NCBI GenBank assembly: GCA_016930715.1
Contig: JAFGGC010000013.1
Span: 71,796 to 135,795 of the forward strand
Source: Endomicrobiales bacterium
GTDB taxonomy: Bacteria; Elusimicrobiota; Endomicrobiia; Endomicrobiales; JAFGGC01
Direction: 5' to 3'
Length of the DNA stretch: 64,000 nucleotides
Both the position numbers and the translations under genes were made by a program. The notes under the pieces are model-generated. The model was not told where the DNA came from, ran no database searches, and worked only from the letters and a program-made list of their open reading frames with translations. Shown one piece after another: positions 20,044-29,262 of the stretch (positions are counted from its first letter, which is position 1; each line of letters begins with the position of its first letter).

Positions 20044-20997
20044 ATGCACAAGAGCAACGGCAGGAAAGAACTTAGTATTGTGGCGCTGGGTGGAGGGACG
20101 GGGCTTTCGGCGCTTCTGCGCGGCCTCAAAAAATACACCTCGAAAATTACGGCGATCGTGACCGTGAGTGACGACGGCGGTAGCTCCGGGACATTGCGAA
20201 GGGAGCTCGGCGTGCTTCCTCCGGGCGACATAAGGAACTGCCTTGTGGCGTTGTCGGAGGAAGAAAACCTGATGGCGCGCCTTTTTCAGTATAGGTTCCC
20301 GTCGCGGGGGACTCTCGCGGGGCATTCTTTCGGGAACCTCTTCCTCACGGTAATGTCGTCAATCTCGGGGGGGTTCAGCCCCGCGGTCGCCAGTTCAAGC
20401 GAGGTTCTGGCCGTAAGAGGCAAAGTCCTGCCGGTGACCCTCAAATCGGTTACGCTCTCGGCGGAACTGTCCAGTGGCAGGACGGTCAAGGGAGAAACGA
20501 ACATAGCGAAAAGCAGGTCGAAGGTGCAGAAACTCTCAATCCATCCGGCGCTACCTTCCGCGGGGCCCGGAGTCGTTGACGCGATAAAAAAGGCGGACTG
20601 CATAATCCTGGGGCCGGGCTCGCTCTATACTTCGGTCATAGCGAATCTCCTGGTCAAAGGCGTGGTCCAGGCGATAAGAAGGTCCAAGGCGCCAAAGATA
20701 TACATAGCCAACATCATGACCCAGCCCGGAGAAACTTCCGGCTACACGCTGCGTGACCACATCGAAGCCATAGAGAAACACACGCAAAAAGGGCTTATGG
20801 ATTACGTGATAGTGAACTCGGGTAAAATACCTTCGAAATTGCTCAGGCGCTACGCCAGGAAAGGATCTTATCCGGTGGTAGCGGACGGCATCATCTACGG
20901 CATCAGGCTCATTGAAGCGGACGTTGTTTCCCGCAGGGAATACGCAAGGCACAACAGCGAAAAACTTGCGGATATCGTCTGCAAACTGGCGGTGTGA
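20044..20997 (+). CDS. yvcK: Gluconeogenesis factor YvcK (UDP-sugar-binding)
   Basis: A 317-residue member of the YvcK/CofD-like family. VALGGGTGLSALLRGL (about residues 14-29), VSDDGGSSGTLRRELGV (about 41-57), PPGDIRNCLVAL (about 59-70), GHSFGNLFL (about 99-107) and ILGPGSLYTSVIANLL (about 196-211) are the conserved nucleotide-binding blocks. YvcK binds UDP-GlcNAc and supports growth on gluconeogenic carbon sources and cell-wall synthesis. Its position after rapZ supports a role coupling carbon status to amino-sugar supply. Confidence 0.95.
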   Translation: MHKSNGRKELSIVALGGGTGLSALLRGLKKYTSKITAIVTVSDDGGSSGTLRRELGVLPPGDIRNCLVALSEEENLMARLFQYRFPSRGTLAGHSFGNLFLTVMSSISGGFSPAVASSSEVLAVRGKVLPVTLKSVTLSAELSSGRTVKGETNIAKSRSKVQKLSIHPALPSAGPGVVDAIKKADCIILGPGSLYTSVIANLLVKGVVQAIRRSKAPKIYIANIMTQPGETSGYTLRDHIEAIEKHTQKGLMDYVIVNSGKIPSKLLRRYARKGSYPVVADGIIYGIRLIEADVVSRREYARHNSEKLADIVCKLAV

Positions 20998-21000
20998 AAT

Positions 21001-21408
21001 ATGATAAAAATACTCATTATCACCCACGGCGAACTCGGCATGGAAATGATTAAAACCGCGGAACTGATCGTGGGCAAGCAGGAGGACGTCGAGACCCTGT
21101 CGCTCACGCAGATGGACAGTCTTGCGGGGATGTGCAAGAGGGTCGAAGAAGAGCTTTCAAAGATAAAGAGCGAAGAAGGCATCCTGATACTTACGGACAT
21201 GCTCGGCGGCACGCCTTGCAACGCGTGCCTTCCTTTCTGCAAGGACTATAACATCGAGATAATCACGGGTCTGAACCTGTACATGCTCATATCGGCGTTC
21301 ATAAGCAGGGGGCAGTTGAGGCTGCCGGATCTCGCCTCGAAAATACTGTCGGATGGTCAGAAGAACATCGCGAATGCCAAGGAAATATTTTTAAAAAAAC
21401 TTAAATGA
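21001..21408 (+). CDS. PTS mannose-family EIIA component
   Basis: A 135-residue EIIA of the mannose/fructose/sorbose family. IITHGELG near the start places the phosphoryl acceptor at His9, and ILTDMLGGTPCNA (about residues 62-74) is the second family signature. It takes phosphate from HPr and passes it to the EIIB encoded 13 bases downstream. It begins 3 bases after yvcK. Confidence 0.92.
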   Translation: MIKILIITHGELGMEMIKTAELIVGKQEDVETLSLTQMDSLAGMCKRVEEELSKIKSEEGILILTDMLGGTPCNACLPFCKDYNIEIITGLNLYMLISAFISRGQLRLPDLASKILSDGQKNIANAKEIFLKKLK

Positions 21409-21421
21409 GGGATCGCGCGTT

Positions 21422-21922
21422 ATGACTATAAGTCTTGTAAGGATCGATGACCGCCTCATACACGGCCAGATCGTTGAAGGCTGGCTGAAGAATATCGGAG
21501 TGAACCACATAGTCGTTGTATCGGACGAGGTTGCAGGCGACGAGATGCAGAGGGTACTCTTGACTATGGCGGTACCCCCGGGTGTCAAGGTAACGGTGTT
21601 GTCGATAAGCGCCGGTGCCGAAAAGATAAACGGCGGCTACTTCAGGGAGGAAAGGATACTTCTTCTTCTTTCGACTCCTTCCGACGTGCTGAAGCTCCTG
21701 GAATCGGGGGTCAGGGTGGCGTCGGTGAACGTCGGAGGAATGCATTACGCCCCGGGCAAGAAACAGGTCTTGCGGAACCTTTCGGTGGACGATAGCGATA
21801 TTTCGGTTTTAAGAAGAATACACGAGATGAACATAAAGCTTGAAGGGCGGGTGCTTCCGTTTGACGAAGCCGTGGACGTTATCTCGGCCATAGACGGTGC
21901 ACTTAAGGGCCAGAAGACATAA
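21422..21922 (+). CDS. PTS mannose-family EIIB component
   Basis: A 166-residue EIIB. LVRIDDRLIHGQIVEGW puts the phosphorylated His at residue 14, exactly the family pattern. The rest follows the EIIB fold, with VVVSDEVAGDE and the VNVGGMHY block. It receives phosphate from EIIA and gives it to the sugar during transport. The GH57 gene follows after one base, before the membrane components. Confidence 0.92.
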   Translation: MTISLVRIDDRLIHGQIVEGWLKNIGVNHIVVVSDEVAGDEMQRVLLTMAVPPGVKVTVLSISAGAEKINGGYFREERILLLLSTPSDVLKLLESGVRVASVNVGGMHYAPGKKQVLRNLSVDDSDISVLRRIHEMNIKLEGRVLPFDEAVDVISAIDGALKGQKT

Positions 21923-21923
21923 A

Positions 21924-23969
21924 ATGAAAAGCATAAAATTCATATTCGGGATACACAACCACCAGCCGGTGGGCAATTTTCCGGAGGTCCTCGAAAAGGG
22001 CTACCAGGAGGCGTACAAGCCGTTCATGGACGTGATGTCGCACCATCCGAAGATAAAATGGTCGCTGCATATGTCGGGTATTCTCTGGGATTTTGTTATC
22101 GAAAAGCATAAGGAATACGTGGATGCCGTGAAGAAGATGACCGAATCAGGTCAGCTGGAGCTTCTGACCGGAGGCTACTACGAGCCGATAATCCCGACCA
22201 TTCCGGACCGCGACAAGCTGGGGCAGATAGCAATGCTCACCGATTTCATCAGGCAGACGTTCAACGTGACTCCCAGGGGGATGTGGCTTGCGGAAAGGGT
22301 CTGGGAACCGCACCTTCCTAAGATCCTGGCCCGGGCCGGCGTGGAGTACACGGTCGTTGACGACGCCCATTTCGCCGCGGCGGGAAAGGACGTGGAAAGA
22401 CTGAGGGGCTATTACTTGAGCGAGGACGAAGGCGTGAACCTGAAGATATTTCCCATAAACCAGCGGCTCAGGTACTATCTCCCTTTCGAAGTCGTGGAAA
22501 AAAGCATTGAGTATTTTACCGCGTGCGCGTCCGAGTCCGGGGCGCCTGTCCTTGTGATGGCCGACGACGGGGAAAAGTTCGGTCTGTGGCCCGAAACGAA
22601 CAAGCACGTGTACAAGGACAAGTGGCTCGACAATTTTTTAAGCGCTATGGACAAGAACCTCTCGTGGATAGAGCCGGTGACATTTTCAGAGTACGCGGCA
22701 AAGAATCCTCCGGAAGGCAGGATATACCTGCCGACCGCGTCGTATTTCGAGATGTCCGAGTGGTCCCTGCCGAGCGACGCGCAGGAGGTGTTTCAGGGCG
22801 TGGTGAAAAGGTTCCGGGACGATCCTTCGGTCACGAGGTTCCTGAGGGGCGGTTTCTGGAGGAATTTTCTCACGAAATACGCGGAATCTAACAATATGCA
22901 CAAGAAGATGCTTTATGTCAGCGAAAAAATATCCGGACTGAAGGAAAGCGAGCGTCCCCCTGCCGCTGTCAAGGCGCTTTATGAGGGGCAATGCAACTGC
23001 GCTTACTGGCACGGGGTTTTCGGCGGGCTGTACCTGCCGCATTTAAGGTCCGCCGTGTATCAGAAGCTCATCGAGGCGGAATCTCTTTGTCCCAGGGCCC
23101 CCAGGGAAGGCGTCTGCAGGGAGTTTGATTTCGACAAGGACGGCAGGGATGAGGTTGTTTTTGAGTCGGCCGGGCAGAACCTGTATTTTTCTCCGCATTC
23201 AGGCGGCAGTCTTTTCGAATGGGACTTTCTGGAAAAAAAGACGAACCTCCTGAACGTCCTGACGCGCCGGCAGGAAGCATACCACGGGCGCCTGCGCGAT
23301 TTCCTGGCGCATCCCGAAAAGTGGAACAACAACTCCATGACCATAAACGACATTGTCAAGGTCAAGGAACAGAACCTAGGCAAGTACCTGAGCTACGATT
23401 GGTACAGGAGGGCGTCGCTCGTAGACCATTTCCTGCACGAAAACACCAAGTGCGAGGACTTCATGCTCTCGACCTACGGCGAGCAGGGAGATTTTGTCCT
23501 GGGGGAGTACGCGTTCGAGAAGCACAAAAAGGCGCTTGTCTTCAAGAGACGGGGAATAGTCTGGAAAAACGATTATCCCCAAAAGGTGGAGTTGAGCAAG
23601 GAAATCACGCCGCAGGACGAGGGGCTGAAGATATTTTACAGGATAAAAAATCTCGAGAACAGGGAAGTTTCCTTCGTGTTCGCCCCTGAGTTCAATTTTT
23701 CCTTTTCATGCAGGACGGAGCAGGATTCGATAATATTGAAAGACGTGCATAGATGGATACGCAGGGACGAGGTAAACGGCCTGCACCTTGAAGTCGAGCT
23801 CGGCCGCGCGTCAGATTTCTGGGTATTCCCGATAGAAACGGTTTCGATTTCGGAGGGCGGTTTCGAGCGCACTTATCAGGGGACGGTCGTTCTTGTGGTA
23901 AAGAAAATGGTTCTCAAGGCCGCGGAAGAATACGTTTCAGAGATCACGGTAAGGACACACAATGACTGA
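21924..23969 (+). CDS. GH57 4-alpha-glucanotransferase / alpha-amylase
   Basis: A 681-residue family 57 glycoside hydrolase with C-terminal DUF1925/DUF1926-type domains. GIHNHQPVGNF (about residues 8-18) starts the barrel, the nucleophile Glu is in WLAERVWEP (about 118-126), and the acid/base Asp is expected in MADDGEKFG (about 210-218). Members of this length, such as the Thermococcus enzyme, transfer maltodextrin segments. There is no signal peptide, so it acts in the cytoplasm. Start at ATG 21924; an in-frame GTG at 21897 lies inside the EIIB gene. It overlaps EIIC by 8 bases. Confidence 0.9.
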   Translation: MKSIKFIFGIHNHQPVGNFPEVLEKGYQEAYKPFMDVMSHHPKIKWSLHMSGILWDFVIEKHKEYVDAVKKMTESGQLELLTGGYYEPIIPTIPDRDKLGQIAMLTDFIRQTFNVTPRGMWLAERVWEPHLPKILARAGVEYTVVDDAHFAAAGKDVERLRGYYLSEDEGVNLKIFPINQRLRYYLPFEVVEKSIEYFTACASESGAPVLVMADDGEKFGLWPETNKHVYKDKWLDNFLSAMDKNLSWIEPVTFSEYAAKNPPEGRIYLPTASYFEMSEWSLPSDAQEVFQGVVKRFRDDPSVTRFLRGGFWRNFLTKYAESNNMHKKMLYVSEKISGLKESERPPAAVKALYEGQCNCAYWHGVFGGLYLPHLRSAVYQKLIEAESLCPRAPREGVCREFDFDKDGRDEVVFESAGQNLYFSPHSGGSLFEWDFLEKKTNLLNVLTRRQEAYHGRLRDFLAHPEKWNNNSMTINDIVKVKEQNLGKYLSYDWYRRASLVDHFLHENTKCEDFMLSTYGEQGDFVLGEYAFEKHKKALVFKRRGIVWKNDYPQKVELSKEITPQDEGLKIFYRIKNLENREVSFVFAPEFNFSFSCRTEQDSIILKDVHRWIRRDEVNGLHLEVELGRASDFWVFPIETVSISEGGFERTYQGTVVLVVKKMVLKAAEEYVSEITVRTHND

Positions 23970-24618
23970 GATACTTACGATCGCGCTGTTGGCCTCGATA
24001 ATCTGCCTGGACGCGACTGCGGTCGGCCAGTTTATGATATCAAGGCCGATAGTGTGCGCCACGATATTTGGTTTCCTCAAGGGTGACCCGCTCACTGGTC
24101 TTTGGGTCGGAGTTATCGCCGAACTAATATGGGTTTCTTCTCTTCCGATGGGCGCGGCGGTTCCTATAGACACGACTGCGGTGTCGATACTCACGGTCGT
24201 GTGGAGCCTGACCACGTTCCCGGTGCAGAAAGGGACCATAATACTCGCGCTTCTTATTGCCGTGCCTTGCGGGCTTCTGTTCACAAAGCTCGACATTTGG
24301 ATAAGGTACCTCAACGTGTTCATTATGAGGTGGGTGGAAAAAGGAATAGAGTCGGGAAAGGAAATCAGGATAGTGCAAGGCGTGGTGATAGGCCTGCTCA
24401 TGTTTTTTTTAAAGGCGTTCGTGTTTTTCGCGGTGTTAATCGTGCCCGGGAGGAACATCGTCAAGCATGTTTTTCCGCTTCTTCCCGGCTACGTTGTCGA
24501 GGGTTTTGGGGTGGCGTGGTATCTGCTTCCAATAATGGGCATGGGTTTCATTCTGGTGAATTTCAGGGACGGCAAGTTCCCCTGCAGGAAGGTCGGAGAG
24601 CTTAAAAATGAAAGATAG
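23962..24618 (+). CDS. PTS mannose-family EIIC component
   Basis: A 218-residue membrane protein that forms part of the sugar channel. ALLASIICLDATAVGQFMIS (about residues 8-27) and the GLWVGVIAELIWVSSLPMGAA segment (about 51-71) match the mannose-family EIIC pattern. About six hydrophobic segments are visible. It is shorter than typical EIIC (about 250-265), so the C-terminal helix may be reduced. It overlaps GH57 by 8 bases and EIID by 11. Confidence 0.88.
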   Translation: MTEILTIALLASIICLDATAVGQFMISRPIVCATIFGFLKGDPLTGLWVGVIAELIWVSSLPMGAAVPIDTTAVSILTVVWSLTTFPVQKGTIILALLIAVPCGLLFTKLDIWIRYLNVFIMRWVEKGIESGKEIRIVQGVVIGLLMFFLKAFVFFAVLIVPGRNIVKHVFPLLPGYVVEGFGVAWYLLPIMGMGFILVNFRDGKFPCRKVGELKNER

Positions 24619-25381
24619 GATGACTTTTGTCGCGGTCTTCGCGCATTCGTTTTTCCTTCAGGCGTTGTGGAACTTCGAAAGGATGCAGAACGTCGGCTTC
24701 GTTTTCGGACTGATGTCTTTTTTCAGGCATCTTTATCCGGATAGGAAAGCGAGGAGGGAAGCGTTTTTAAGGCATTTCGGCTATTTCAACACGCATCCTT
24801 ACCTCATAGGAATCGTTTACGGAATAGTCGCGACGCTTGAAAAGGACATGCGCGACGGCAAGCCCGTGAACGCGAGGCAGATAGAGATGATAAGGAACAA
24901 CGTGGCGGGGCCGCTGGCGGCCATAGGCGACACGTTCTTCTGGGCCACGTGGAGGCCGTTCAGCGTTTTGATAAGCATAGGCATAACTATGCTTTCGTAC
25001 CGTTACCTTCCTGAATATTTTGCCGTGTTCGTGTGCCCTGTGGTTTTTCTGTTCGTCTACAACGTCATGCATATTCCTTTCCGTTACTGGAGCCTGTACG
25101 TGGGATACCAGCTGAACGTGGGAATAATCGAGATACTGTCCAAGCTTGAGTTCCATTACGTCGTCAACCTGGTGAGGGGAATAGGTGTTCTTGTCCTGGG
25201 GCTGATTTTCACGGCGTATGTTTTCATATTTGCCAACACGTTAACGGCAAAACTGGTTTTTATCGGAGTGTTCCTGACGACGATATTTTTCGGATGTTGC
25301 AGGCTGCCTCCGTCGATATTGTTTTATCTGGTCGTGCTGGCGAGCGTAGCTGCGGTTTTTTTGAAAGGGTACATAATATAA
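24608..25381 (+). CDS. PTS mannose-family EIID component
   Basis: A 257-residue EIID. LQALWNFERMQNVGFVFG (about residues 16-33), HFGYFNTHPYLIGIVYGIV (about 55-73) and GPLAAIGDTFFWATWRP (about 99-115) are the diagnostic blocks. Hydrophobic segments fill the C-terminal half. It pairs with EIIC to move the sugar. Its stop shares one base with the HPr start (TAATG). Confidence 0.92.
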   Translation: MKDRMTFVAVFAHSFFLQALWNFERMQNVGFVFGLMSFFRHLYPDRKARREAFLRHFGYFNTHPYLIGIVYGIVATLEKDMRDGKPVNARQIEMIRNNVAGPLAAIGDTFFWATWRPFSVLISIGITMLSYRYLPEYFAVFVCPVVFLFVYNVMHIPFRYWSLYVGYQLNVGIIEILSKLEFHYVVNLVRGIGVLVLGLIFTAYVFIFANTLTAKLVFIGVFLTTIFFGCCRLPPSILFYLVVLASVAAVFLKGYII

Positions 25382-25647
25382 TGCAGAAAAAGGTTTTCGT
25401 TATAAAGAACAAGCTGGGTCTGCACGCGAGACCCGCGGCTATTCTCGTGCAGATGGCCGCGAAATTCAAGTCTCAGGTCAAGATAATAAAAGACGGTCAG
25501 GAAGTGGACGGTAAAAGCATAATGGGAATAATGACGCTTGCCGCCGCGGCAGGAACCGATATTAAAATAGCCGTGGCGGGCGAAGACGAAAATGAGGCCA
25601 TGGGTGCTCTATCCCAGTTGATAGAATCCGGTTTCGGGGAAGAATAG
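25381..25647 (+). CDS. ptsH: Phosphocarrier protein HPr
   Basis: 88 residues, the usual length. KLGLHARPAAIL places the EI-dependent phosphorylation site at His15, and GKSIMGIM places the HprK site at Ser46, both with family-typical surroundings. The protein can therefore act both in sugar transport and as an HprK target. The start is ATG 25381, overlapping the EIID stop by one base; a longer upstream in-frame start lies inside EIID and is not supported by the family. Confidence 0.97.
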   Translation: MQKKVFVIKNKLGLHARPAAILVQMAAKFKSQVKIIKDGQEVDGKSIMGIMTLAAAAGTDIKIAVAGEDENEAMGALSQLIESGFGEE

Positions 25648-25658
25648 GGAGTTTAGAT

Positions 25659-27410
25659 ATGACCGAAAAAAATACCACGAACATCTTGCACGGCGTAGCC
25701 GCATCCTCGGGCATCGCCATCGGCAGGGTATTCCTGCTGGAGGACGACGAATTCTGTCTGATACAGAGGGAGATTTCAAAGGAGGAGACGAAAAGGGAAA
25801 TCACGCGGTTCCGCGACGCGCTGGTCAAGACAAGGACTGAGATGTTGGCGAGCCAGGAAAAGATATACAAGACGCTGGGAAAGGAATACGCGAGGCTTGC
25901 CGACGCCTATCTTCTGATACTTGAGGATCCTCTGATAACCAGGGACGTCGTAAAGCGCATAAGCGAAGGGGTCAATGCCGAGTACGCGTTGTTCAGGATA
26001 CTTGAGAAAGTCATACGGTCGTTCGAAATGATAGACGACGAGTATTTCAGGGAGCGAAAACACGACATTCAGGACGTCGGCAAGAAGATATTAAGGCACC
26101 TGATGGGTAAGGAGAGGAGGTCTCTTACCGAGATAAAGGAAGAATCCATCGTTGTAGCCCACAACCTCGGGCCCAGCGACACGATATCGATGAGGGAAAA
26201 CCTAGTGAAGGGTTTTGTCACGGATATCGGAGGAAGGACCTCCCATACGGCGATAGTGGCGCAGAGCCTCGAGATACCCGCCGTGGTGGGTTTGCGGAAC
26301 GTTTCGGCTTACGTCCGGGACGGGGACACCATCATAGTGGACGGAAATCAGGGGCTGGTGATAATAAATCCGACACCGGAAGTTCTTGATAACTACAAGA
26401 GAGAACAGGAAATACAGTTCGCGCAGGTACGCGAACTCGAGAAATTGAGAGACCTGCCAGCGCAGACCACGGACAGCCACAGGGTCATAGTCGCGGCGAA
26501 CATCGAAAACCCGGAGGAAATAAAATCCGTCTTGAAGCACGGCGGGGAGGGTATAGGGCTATACAGAACGGAGTTCCTCTATTTCAACAGGTCGAGTCTC
26601 CCCACGGAAGAAGAACACTACCAGAACTACCTGCACGTTACGCAAAAAATGCTTCCTTACAATTTGATAATACGCACGATGGATATCGGCGGGGATAAGC
26701 TGGCGAACATCGGTCTTGAAGGACTGACGGAAGAAAGCAATCCCTTCCTGGGCTTGAGGGCCATAAGGCTTTGCCTCAAATACCCGTCGGTCTTCAAGAC
26801 GCAGTTGAGGGGCATCCTGAGGGCTTCGGCCGAGGGCAAGATAAAAATAATGTACCCGATGATATCCGGCATAGCCGAGCTTCGGGCCGCCAACAAGATC
26901 CTGCACGAGACAATGGATGAGCTGAGGAGCGAAGGGAAGAAGTTCGACGAGAATATCGAGGTCGGCGCGATGATAGAGGTTCCCTCGGCGGCCCTGACCG
27001 CCGACGTCATCGCGAAAGAAACGGATTTCCTTTCGATAGGGACCAACGACCTCATTCAGTACACCCTTGCCGTAGACAGGGTTAACGAGAACGTGGCTGG
27101 TCTTTATGAGCCGCTCCACCTTTCAATCTTGAGGCTTCTAAGAAACGTGATCAACGCCGGGCACAGCGCCGGCAAGTGGGTCGGTATGTGCGGCGAAATG
27201 GCGGCGGACCCGACCTTTACCATGATACTGATAGGGCTGGGGCTTAACGAACTGAGCGTTTCCCCGGTACAGATACCGAAAATCAAGAAAATAGTGAGGA
27301 GCATATCCCTTCTTGAGGCCAAGGCGCTGGCCGAGGACGTGCTTGTTTCTCCTGACAACGAAAGCATCATAAAAAAAATCAAAGCCAAAGAATTCATGGG
27401 TAACGCCTGA
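25659..27410 (+). CDS. ptsI: PTS enzyme I (PEP-protein phosphotransferase)
   Basis: A 583-residue cytoplasmic enzyme that phosphorylates HPr from phosphoenolpyruvate. The active His is in GGRTSHTAIVAQSLEIPAVVG (about residue 195). The C-terminal PEP-binding barrel shows GIGLYRTEFLY (about 294-304), IRTMDIGGDK and GTNDLIQYTLAVDR, and the Cys in GMCGEMA (about 505). It ends the PTS operon. Length and motifs are fully typical. Confidence 0.97.
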   Translation: MTEKNTTNILHGVAASSGIAIGRVFLLEDDEFCLIQREISKEETKREITRFRDALVKTRTEMLASQEKIYKTLGKEYARLADAYLLILEDPLITRDVVKRISEGVNAEYALFRILEKVIRSFEMIDDEYFRERKHDIQDVGKKILRHLMGKERRSLTEIKEESIVVAHNLGPSDTISMRENLVKGFVTDIGGRTSHTAIVAQSLEIPAVVGLRNVSAYVRDGDTIIVDGNQGLVIINPTPEVLDNYKREQEIQFAQVRELEKLRDLPAQTTDSHRVIVAANIENPEEIKSVLKHGGEGIGLYRTEFLYFNRSSLPTEEEHYQNYLHVTQKMLPYNLIIRTMDIGGDKLANIGLEGLTEESNPFLGLRAIRLCLKYPSVFKTQLRGILRASAEGKIKIMYPMISGIAELRAANKILHETMDELRSEGKKFDENIEVGAMIEVPSAALTADVIAKETDFLSIGTNDLIQYTLAVDRVNENVAGLYEPLHLSILRLLRNVINAGHSAGKWVGMCGEMAADPTFTMILIGLGLNELSVSPVQIPKIKKIVRSISLLEAKALAEDVLVSPDNESIIKKIKAKEFMGNA

Positions 27411-27454
27411 ATCGTGGTGCCGTATGAATGAAAAAAACGGGATAACGGATATAA

Positions 27455-29239
27455 ATGGAAATTCGAAATTTCTGCATCGTAGCTCACATAGACCACGGCA
27501 AGAGCACCTTGGCCGACCGTCTTCTTGAATTCACAAAAACGATATCGTTGAGGGAGATGAGGGACCAGATCCTCGACGGTATGGAGCTTGAGAGGGAAAG
27601 GGGCATAACCATCAAGGCCAAGGCCATCAGGATGGATTATGCCGACGAAACCGGGGCGCGATACATCTTGAACCTTATCGACACTCCCGGCCACGTGGAT
27701 TTCACATACGAGGTATCGCGCGCCCTTGCCGCGTGCGAAGGCGCGCTTCTCGTGGTGGACGCGTCGCAGGGCGTGCAGGCCCAGACGCTGGCTAATACTT
27801 ATCTGGCAAAAGGGGCAAAACTGAAGATAATCCCCGTGATCAACAAGATCGACCTGCCAACCGCCGATATCGAAAACACGTACATTCAAATGAGGGAAGC
27901 CCTCGACATATCGGATGAGCCGATACTCGCCAGTGCCAAGGAAGGCAGCGGCATGAAGGAGATGCTGCAAGCCATAGTGAAGGAGATACCGCCGCCGCAG
28001 GGAAGCCCCTCGGAACCGCTTTCCGCGCTCATATTCGACTCTTTCTACGATTCGTACAGGGGCGTCATAATAATAATCAGGGTTTTCGAGGGCAGGATCA
28101 AGGCCGGTATGAAGATAACGATGGTCTCCTCCGGAGCCCAGTACGAGGTCCTGGAGATCGGCTATATGAAGATAAAGATGGTTCCGACAAGCGAACTCAG
28201 GGCCGGCGAGGTGGGATACGTGATTGCCGGCATAAAGAACATACACGACATAAAGATAGGCGACACCATAACGGAATCCATCAAGCCCACCAGCCGCCCT
28301 CATCCGGGATACAAGGAGATAAAACCGTTCGTTTTCGCCGGGCTTTATCCGGTGAATTCCTCCGATTACGACAACCTCAAAAACGCCATCGAGAAACTCC
28401 ACCTTTCGGACTCTTCGCTCTTTTACGGGCCCGAAACATCAGTTGCTTTGGGTTTTGGTTTCAGGTGCGGTTTCTTGGGGTCGCTCCACTTAGAGATAGT
28501 CAAAGAGCGCCTCGAGAGGGAGTTCGGGCTCAACCTTCTCATTACCGCGCCCAATGTCATATACGAGGTCACGACCGCCAAGGGTATCTCCGAAATTGAC
28601 AACCCGGCGAAGTTCCCGCCGTACGGAGACATTATCGAGATAAGGGAGCCGTACGTCCTTTCAACCCTCATATTGCCCTCGGAGTTCATGGGGCCGGTGC
28701 TTGACCTGTGCCAGAAAAAGCGCGGCAAGCAGATACTGCTGAGGTTCCTCGACACCAAGACCATCATAGTGAAATACGAGATACCGCTTTCCGAGATAAT
28801 AATCGGTTTTTACGATTCCCTCAAGTCCGTTTCAAAAGGATACGCGTCGTTCGATTACGAGCACATAGGCAATAAACCGGGCGACCTGGTGAAGCTTGAG
28901 ATACTGATAAACCAGGAAGTCGTGGACGCCTTTTCCATAATAGTGCACAAGGACAAGGCCCAGACGCTGGCGCATTACCTGACGGAAAAGCTCAAAACCA
29001 TCATCCCAAGGCACATGTTCGAGATACCGATACAGGCGAGGGTCAACAACAAGATAGTAGCCAGGGAAAATATCGCCGCCATGCGAAAAGACGTCATCGC
29101 CAAATGCTACGGCGGGGATATAACGAGAAAACGCAAGCTTCTTGAAAGACAGAAGGAAGGGAAGAAGAAAATGAGGCAGTTCGGAAGGGTGGAAGTCCCT
29201 CCGGAGGCCTTCGTTGCCGTATTGAAAATGTCGGATTAA
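27455..29239 (+). CDS. lepA: Elongation factor 4 (LepA)
   Basis: A 594-residue ribosomal GTPase that back-translocates or rescues stalled ribosomes. G1 is AHIDHGKSTLADRL, G2 ERGITIKA, G3 LIDTPGHVDF and G4 NKIDLP, all canonical, so GTPase activity is expected. Domain III-V motifs and the LepA-specific C-terminal domain (KKKMRQFGRVEVPPEAFVAV) are present. lepB follows 23 bases later, an arrangement conserved in many bacteria. Confidence 0.97.
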   Translation: MEIRNFCIVAHIDHGKSTLADRLLEFTKTISLREMRDQILDGMELERERGITIKAKAIRMDYADETGARYILNLIDTPGHVDFTYEVSRALAACEGALLVVDASQGVQAQTLANTYLAKGAKLKIIPVINKIDLPTADIENTYIQMREALDISDEPILASAKEGSGMKEMLQAIVKEIPPPQGSPSEPLSALIFDSFYDSYRGVIIIIRVFEGRIKAGMKITMVSSGAQYEVLEIGYMKIKMVPTSELRAGEVGYVIAGIKNIHDIKIGDTITESIKPTSRPHPGYKEIKPFVFAGLYPVNSSDYDNLKNAIEKLHLSDSSLFYGPETSVALGFGFRCGFLGSLHLEIVKERLEREFGLNLLITAPNVIYEVTTAKGISEIDNPAKFPPYGDIIEIREPYVLSTLILPSEFMGPVLDLCQKKRGKQILLRFLDTKTIIVKYEIPLSEIIIGFYDSLKSVSKGYASFDYEHIGNKPGDLVKLEILINQEVVDAFSIIVHKDKAQTLAHYLTEKLKTIIPRHMFEIPIQARVNNKIVARENIAAMRKDVIAKCYGGDITRKRKLLERQKEGKKKMRQFGRVEVPPEAFVAVLKMSD

Positions 29240-29262
29240 TCCGCTAAGAAAGGGCTCGAATA

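Noticed and set aside
21897-21923. Upstream GTG start for the GH57 gene
   Set aside because: It lies in the end of EIIB and adds a basic stretch not in the family; ATG 21924 fits the barrel start.
25294-25380. Upstream start for HPr
   Set aside because: It lies within the EIID gene and adds residues that no HPr has; His15 and Ser46 numbering fits ATG 25381.
27104-28402. Minus-strand open frame of over 430 codons across ptsI and lepA
   Set aside because: No ribosome-binding site, no motifs, and overlaps two conserved genes; the composition is what antisense of GC-rich genes gives.
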